Positions 6,796-9,821 of a stretch of 9,821 nt of DNA are shown in pieces (position 1 is the first letter of the stretch; every line of letters begins with the position of its first letter). Location of the stretch: assembly GCA_003644325.1 (NCBI GenBank), contig QNCA01000029.1, positions 1 to 9,821 of the forward strand, read 5' to 3'. Position numbers and translations under genes: made by a program. The notes under the pieces are model-generated. The model worked only from the letters and a program-made list of their open reading frames with translations. It did not search any database and had not been told where the DNA came from. Source of the DNA: Planctomycetota bacterium (GTDB taxonomy: Bacteria > Planctomycetota > B129-G9).

Positions 6796-7362
6796 ATGGA
6801 TCAGTCGAAGAACCCACCGATTAACCCGCCAGGCATTACGCCGAACTACCCACCGCAATATCCTCCCGGCTATTCGTTGCAATATCCGCCTCCAGGGCCG
6901 AGGTATTACGGTGTTAAAGGATGGTTGCTGTTTTTCTGTCTTGTGCTTACGGTTGTTGGCCCCTTGTTGACTGTTGTTACCTTTTCTTACGCGGTCAGCG
7001 AGATAATTGAGTACTTTGACACGTTTCCAGGACTTCTGAACATGCTGATTATTGACTGTGTATTGAGCGTGGGATTGATGTCCTTCAGCGTCTATGCCGG
7101 TATCGCCCTTTGGAGGATAAAACCGAACGCGGTCAAGATAGCCAAGTCGTACTTGGTTTGTTATCTGATTTACGCATTTATAGCGGCTGGGCTTCCTTTT
7201 GCTGCCGGTCTGCCGGAAGAGGCCAATATGGTTATACTGGGAGAAAGTGTAAAGGATCTATTTCGTTCTTTCATCTTTTTCGTGATATGGTTTTCCTACT
7301 TGAGCAAGTCCAAAAGAGTACGGGACACATACGGATATCCACCTGTAACGACTGGGTATTGA
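6796..7362 (+). CDS. DUF2569-like four-helix membrane protein with Pro/Tyr-rich tail
   Basis: This 188-residue protein has no signal peptide but four hydrophobic segments at about 42-68, 78-106, 115-137 and 153-170, so it should sit in the cytoplasmic membrane. The start of TM1 (GVKGWLLFFCLVLTVVGPLL, 39-58), GIALWRIKPNAVKIAKSYL (102-120) and the end IWFSYLSKSKRVRDTYG (164-180) match the DUF2569 pattern as I recall it; the biochemical role is unknown. The N-terminus (about 1-38) is rich in Pro and Tyr with YPP repeats (NYPPQYPPGY), and YPP recurs at the C-terminus; both tails are probably cytoplasmic. ATG at 6796 is chosen because GGAAGGAA at 6779-6786 lies about 10 bases upstream; a TTG at 6778 would add six residues but falls on that ribosome site. 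It is monocistronic and convergent with the haem operon. Confidence 0.8.
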   Translation: MDQSKNPPINPPGITPNYPPQYPPGYSLQYPPPGPRYYGVKGWLLFFCLVLTVVGPLLTVVTFSYAVSEIIEYFDTFPGLLNMLIIDCVLSVGLMSFSVYAGIALWRIKPNAVKIAKSYLVCYLIYAFIAAGLPFAAGLPEEANMVILGESVKDLFRSFIFFVIWFSYLSKSKRVRDTYGYPPVTTGY

Positions 7363-7419
7363 CTGTTCGGCCTTATTAGAACCCGTCGTCAGAAGAGAAG
7401 GTCAGAAGATTATCCCGAC

Positions 7420-7447
7420 AAAAGAAGTAGGCTTCGCTTATTCTTTT
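7420..7447 (+). terminator. A/T-flanked hairpin, likely terminator after the DUF2569-like gene
   Basis: AAAAGAAGTAGGC (7420-7432) pairs with GCTTATTCTTTT (7436-7447 region) around a TTC loop, giving about 12 pairs with one bulged G and one G-T. On the + strand the stem ends in TTTT and is followed by CCTTTT, like a rho-independent terminator. The A-run on the left arm would also allow some function on the minus strand. It lies 58 nt after the stop at 7362. Confidence 0.55.
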
Positions 7448-7509
7448 CCTTTTGCACGTCCTTTTCTTGGGTACGACTTTCGAGGTTTCACGGGACAGAG
7501 GTAAAGGAG

Positions 7510-7553
7510 CGGTCTATGACCGTTCTAACTTCCCGGTCCGCGCATAGACCGGG
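7510..7553. repeat. Inverted repeats at the 3' end of the ahb operon, two alternative hairpins
   Basis: CGGTCTATG (7510-7518) is exactly inverted as CATAGACCG (7543-7551), with ACCG (7519-7522) and CGGT (7534-7537) able to extend it inside. A competing hairpin is CCCGGTC (7532-7538) with GACCGGG (7547-7553) around an 8-nt loop. It starts 10 nt after the ahbB stop as read on the minus strand and lacks a long T-run. It may end or stabilise the ahb transcript. Confidence 0.5.
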
Positions 7554-7562
7554 CAATGCTCT

Positions 7563-8033
7563 TTATGAATGTATTCGGAAAGAGGTTTTCTTCAGTTCGC
7601 GGGCGCTGTAGAGCACGACAAACTCCCCGACGTTCACTTCTTTCGACATTTCCCGGATAAGAGAGTCGCATTCCGCGCGTGATTTTCCGTGTATCATGGT
7701 GTAGAGATTGTAGGGCCAGCCGGGCGCGGGCTTTCGCGCGTAGCAGTGGGTGACCTCGGGGCGCGTTGCAAGAGAGTTCCCCGCATCGTCCAGTCGGTCT
7801 TTGGGAACCAGCCAGGCAATCAAGGCGTTCGCCGCGAAGCCCGCGTTGCGGTGCGCCAGGGTGACGCCCACCCTTCGCACGACGCCCGCATCCAGCATCC
7901 CGCGCAGGCGCTGGATTACCTCGGATTCGCTCATGCCGATTTTCTCGCCCACCGCCGCGTAAGGTTCGCGGACGATCGGCAGGCCGTCCTGCGTCGCCTT
8001 CAGGAGTTCAACGTCCTTGTCATCAATCTTCAT
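7563..8033 (-). CDS. ahbB: Siroheme decarboxylase subunit AhbB
   Basis: AhbB partners AhbA to remove carboxyl groups from the C12 and C18 acetate side chains of siroheme, giving 12,18-didecarboxysiroheme, the first step of the alternative haem pathway. The 156-residue protein has the Lrp/AsnC-like fold: an N-terminal helix-turn-helix (about 5-55, PIVREPYAAVGEKIGMSESE) and a ferredoxin-like domain. The enzyme-type motifs VTHCYAR (94-100) and PGWPYNLYTMIHG (104-116) distinguish it from true Lrp regulators. ATG at 8033 is chosen: GAGTGGA lies just upstream and MKIDDKDVELL matches family starts. A GTG at 8042 would add three residues (VEQ) without a clear ribosome site. The gene overlaps ahbA by 11 nt, suggesting coupled translation and stoichiometric subunits. 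It is the last gene of the operon. Nothing vital appears missing. Confidence 0.9.
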   Translation of the reverse strand: MKIDDKDVELLKATQDGLPIVREPYAAVGEKIGMSESEVIQRLRGMLDAGVVRRVGVTLAHRNAGFAANALIAWLVPKDRLDDAGNSLATRPEVTHCYARKPAPGWPYNLYTMIHGKSRAECDSLIREMSKEVNVGEFVVLYSARELKKTSFRIHS

Positions 8034-8499
8034 CTGTTCCACTCAAGTCAAAATGGACGGAAATCTTGTATATCTTGACCGCGTCCAGGCGCATTGCCTT
8101 CAGCGAAGTGCGTCTCTCGATTTCCGACAGGATGCCGCTGAGTTCCCGTTCATCGCGCGCGTGCGCCGTGAACCACATGTTGAACGCGGTGGGGGAGTTC
8201 TCCGCTTCTCGCAGGTAGTTGTGCGTGACGCCGTCGAATGAATTGAGCAATTCCGCGACTTCGTCCGTTCTTTCTTCGGGCACGGCCATGGCGGCCAGGG
8301 TGCTCACGTGGCCCAGGGCGCGGCTGTCCAGGACCGGGCCTATCTTTCTGAGGATTCCGTCCGCCGCAAGGGACCTGACGCGGGCGAGGGCCTCTTCCTC
8401 AGAAATGCCGGCGGCACGTGCTATCGCGGCGAAGGGACGCTCCGCCAGGGGGAAGGCGGCTTGCATCTCTTGCAGGAGTTTGCGGTCGATGTGGTCCAT
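8023..8499 (-). CDS. ahbA: Siroheme decarboxylase subunit AhbA
   Basis: This is the second subunit of siroheme decarboxylase, also an Lrp/AsnC-like protein turned enzyme (158 residues). The N-terminal helix-turn-helix spans about 3-50 (AERPFAAIARAAGISEEEAL). The ligand-binding half carries VTHNYLRE (91-98), with H93 the likely porphyrin-site histidine, and FNMWFT (106-111), the AhbA counterpart of AhbB's YNLYTMIHG. A true amino-acid-responsive regulator would not normally have these or sit in this operon. Its ATG shares a base with the ahbD stop (TGATG) and no purine-rich ribosome site precedes it, so translation probably depends on ribosomes finishing ahbD. The end overlaps ahbB. Heme d1 proteins NirD/L and NirG/H are close relatives, but ahbD next door favours haem b synthesis. 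Confidence 0.9.
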   Translation of the reverse strand: MDHIDRKLLQEMQAAFPLAERPFAAIARAAGISEEEALARVRSLAADGILRKIGPVLDSRALGHVSTLAAMAVPEERTDEVAELLNSFDGVTHNYLREAENSPTAFNMWFTAHARDERELSGILSEIERRTSLKAMRLDAVKIYKISVHFDLSGTDED

Positions 8500-9584
8500 C
8501 AGGAGATATTAGTCCCCGGCAGGTAGTTGCAGTAGGGGTCCTCGTTCATGAAGTCGCCGGTCGCGGCGAGCGCTCGCGCGCGGCAGCCGCCGCAGATGTT
8601 GAAGAATTCGCAGACGCCGCAACGACCGTTGTATTGTTCGTGGTCGCGCAGTTTCAGGAACAGCGCCGAGGCGCGCCATATCGTGCCGAAGGTGTACTCG
8701 CGGGTGTTCCCGGCGATGACGGGAAAGTAGCCGCACGGCTGGACGTCGCCGGTTGCGGAGATGAAGGCGAAGCCGGTCCCCGCCAGGCAACCGCGGGTCA
8801 TCATGGCGCGGCCGTCCAGTTGCGTCTCGCCGTACGTGAGTTTCTGCTTCACTATCCTGTGATACTGCGGCGCACAGGTCGGCTTAATCTGCATCTGCGT
8901 CTCCCGGGCCTTTTGTGCGAGCCAGTGGAGGATTTCGTTGTAGCGGGTCTTGCCGACCAGGTCGTCGCCGATGCCGACCGCGCGCCCGACCGGCACAACC
9001 ATGAAGACGTGCCAGGCGGACGCGCCGAGCGCCTCGAACAGCCCGGCCATCTGCGGCAATTCCGGCTCGTTCTCACGGGTAACGGATGTATTTATCTGGA
9101 AATCGATACCGTGCGCTCGCAGGACGCTGGCCGCTTTTATTGTGGAGTTGAAACTGCCTTTGACGCCGCGAAGGCGGTCATGTGTGCTCGATTTCACGCC
9201 GTCGATGCTTATCGCGCAGCGTTGGATGCCGCTTTCAATGATTTGTTTCGCGACGTTGTCGTCGATGAGCGTGCCGTTGGTGGCGAGCGCCATCGGCAGG
9301 CCGAGTTCCGTGCCGGCCGCGGCGATCTCGAAGATGTCCTCCCGCAGCAACGGCTCGCCGCCGGTGAGGATGACTATCGGCGCGCCGACCGTCGTGAGGT
9401 TCTTCAGGAGTTTGCGCCCCTCCCGCGTGGTCAGTTCGTCCGGCGCGGCTTCTTGCGTGGCGGATGCGCGGCAGTGCACGCAGGCCAGGTTGCAGCGCTT
9501 TGTCGTTTCCCAGGCTATCAGCCTGGGCAGGTGCTTTTTTCCGGTTGACGTTTTCCTCTTTGCCTTTTTCCCGGTCTTGGCCAT
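8499..9584 (-). CDS. ahbD: Radical SAM haem synthase AhbD (Fe-coproporphyrin III decarboxylase)
   Basis: AhbD uses S-adenosylmethionine to decarboxylate the two propionates of Fe-coproporphyrin III to vinyls, giving haem b without oxygen. The 361-residue protein has a lysine-rich leader (1-18), then RLIAWETTKRCNLACVHCRA with the [4Fe-4S] cysteines C31, C35, C38. The SAM-binding GGEP follows (75-78). A C-terminal SPASM-type region for auxiliary clusters has C237 (TCAPQYHRI), C266 (TRGCLAGTGFAFIS), C284 (QPCGY), C322, C325, C331, C334 and C352. The TCAP, TRGCLAGTG and GGCRARA stretches match AhbD rather than AhbC/NirJ as I recall these families. Soluble, no signal peptide. The ATG at 9584 lies 11 nt after the ahbC stop; its TGA overlaps ahbA. 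A related SPASM peptide-maturase role is possible but unlikely in this operon. Confidence 0.9.
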   Translation of the reverse strand: MAKTGKKAKRKTSTGKKHLPRLIAWETTKRCNLACVHCRASATQEAAPDELTTREGRKLLKNLTTVGAPIVILTGGEPLLREDIFEIAAAGTELGLPMALATNGTLIDDNVAKQIIESGIQRCAISIDGVKSSTHDRLRGVKGSFNSTIKAASVLRAHGIDFQINTSVTRENEPELPQMAGLFEALGASAWHVFMVVPVGRAVGIGDDLVGKTRYNEILHWLAQKARETQMQIKPTCAPQYHRIVKQKLTYGETQLDGRAMMTRGCLAGTGFAFISATGDVQPCGYFPVIAGNTREYTFGTIWRASALFLKLRDHEQYNGRCGVCEFFNICGGCRARALAATGDFMNEDPYCNYLPGTNIS

Positions 9585-9595
9585 GTCAGATCTCG

Positions 9596-9821
9596 CTACG
9601 AGTGTATCTCATCTTCGGTAAGGTAGCACGCGGGCTCTTCGGCCCATACGTCGCCGAACACCGCCTCGGCCCTTACCCTCGACCCTCCCTTGCATATGTC
9701 CAGATAGTGACAGGTATGACATCTTCCCTTGACCATTTTTTCCTTTTCCCGCAGGGCGGCGAGCAGGGGGTCATCGCCGGTCCAGATGTCGCTGAAGGGC
9801 CGCTCCCGGATATTTCCGGGC
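9596..9821 (-). CDS. ahbC: C-terminal end of AhbC/NirJ-like radical SAM protein (partial)
   Basis: Only the last 74 residues lie in the window; the gene continues beyond 9821 and its first full codon here begins at 9820. The tail reads PGNIRERPFSDIW, then GRCHTCHYLDICKGGSRVRA and AEEPACYLTEDEI, ending at TAG (9598-9596). Cysteines at tail positions 34, 37, 43 and 65 form the C-x2-C-x5-C...C pattern of a SPASM auxiliary-cluster domain. RVRAEAVFGDVWA followed by PACYLT is characteristic of AhbC/NirJ, which removes acetate side chains from 12,18-didecarboxysiroheme (AhbC) or forms heme d1 precursors (NirJ). With AhbD, AhbA and AhbB following at once, the haem role is favoured. The N-terminal radical SAM motif cannot be checked. 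Confidence 0.85.
   Translation of the reverse strand, partial: PGNIRERPFSDIWTGDDPLLAALREKEKMVKGRCHTCHYLDICKGGSRVRAEAVFGDVWAEEPACYLTEDEIHS

Noticed and set aside
8034..8042. GTG at 8042 as the ahbB start
   Set aside because: It lacks a ribosome site; ATG at 8033 has a better upstream sequence and a family-like N-terminus.
7563..8499. Two adjacent Lrp/AsnC-type transcription regulators
   Set aside because: The HCYAR/WPYNLYTMIHG and THNYLRE/FNMWFT motifs and the neighbouring ahbC and ahbD identify siroheme decarboxylase subunits instead.
8418..9548. 376-codon plus-strand open frame opposite ahbD
   Set aside because: Antisense shadow of a radical SAM enzyme whose cysteine motifs are all intact.
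1..9821. CRISPR array, tRNA genes, insertion sequences or phage genes
   Set aside because: No regularly spaced repeats with unique spacers, no cloverleaf, no transposase or phage protein was seen on either strand.

Overview
The window looks like a moderately GC-rich bacterial chromosome segment made mostly of housekeeping genes, with a short messy stretch in the middle. The primary sigma factor carries a long basic helical insertion between regions 1.2 and 2. RNase HIII is present, and haem is apparently made by the siroheme-dependent (Ahb) route. Together these suggest an anaerobic or microaerophilic lineage, perhaps planctomycete-like or another PVC-type or uncultured phylum. That placement is inference from sequence style and was not tested.

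Left part, + strand, 294-5692. A perfect consensus sigma-70 promoter (TTGACA, 17 bp, TATAAT) precedes a leader of about 100 nt and dnaG (primase, TTG start). Then come rpoD (primary sigma factor) and a coiled-coil zinc-ribbon protein whose ATG overlaps the rpoD stop. This resembles the classical macromolecular-synthesis cluster without rpsU. After a 117-nt gap with a small palindromic repeat comes rnhC (RNase HIII).

Centre, + strand, 5737-6328. An extended -10 promoter leads into rnpB, the RNA subunit of RNase P, recognised from its conserved core blocks and a 13-bp P1 helix joining its ends. It is long for a type A RNA, has an enlarged P3 region and seems to lack the usual L15 GGU. A perfect inverted repeat follows it.

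Region 6331-6795 looks like accessory debris. It holds two opposed clusters of an octanucleotide repeat (GARCAGNN), a possible tail fragment of a four-helix-bundle gene, and a 66-codon ORF that may be a truncated nuclease-like gene. Next is a DUF2569-type four-helix membrane protein with a Pro/Tyr-rich tail (6796-7362). Hairpins in 7363-7562 separate the convergent transcription units.

Right part, - strand, 9821-7563. A tightly packed ahbC(partial)-ahbD-ahbA-ahbB operon encodes the alternative haem pathway: siroheme decarboxylation (AhbA/AhbB), loss of two acetate side chains (AhbC), and oxidative decarboxylation of Fe-coproporphyrin III to haem b (AhbD). No CRISPR array, tRNA, complete mobile element or phage gene is visible.
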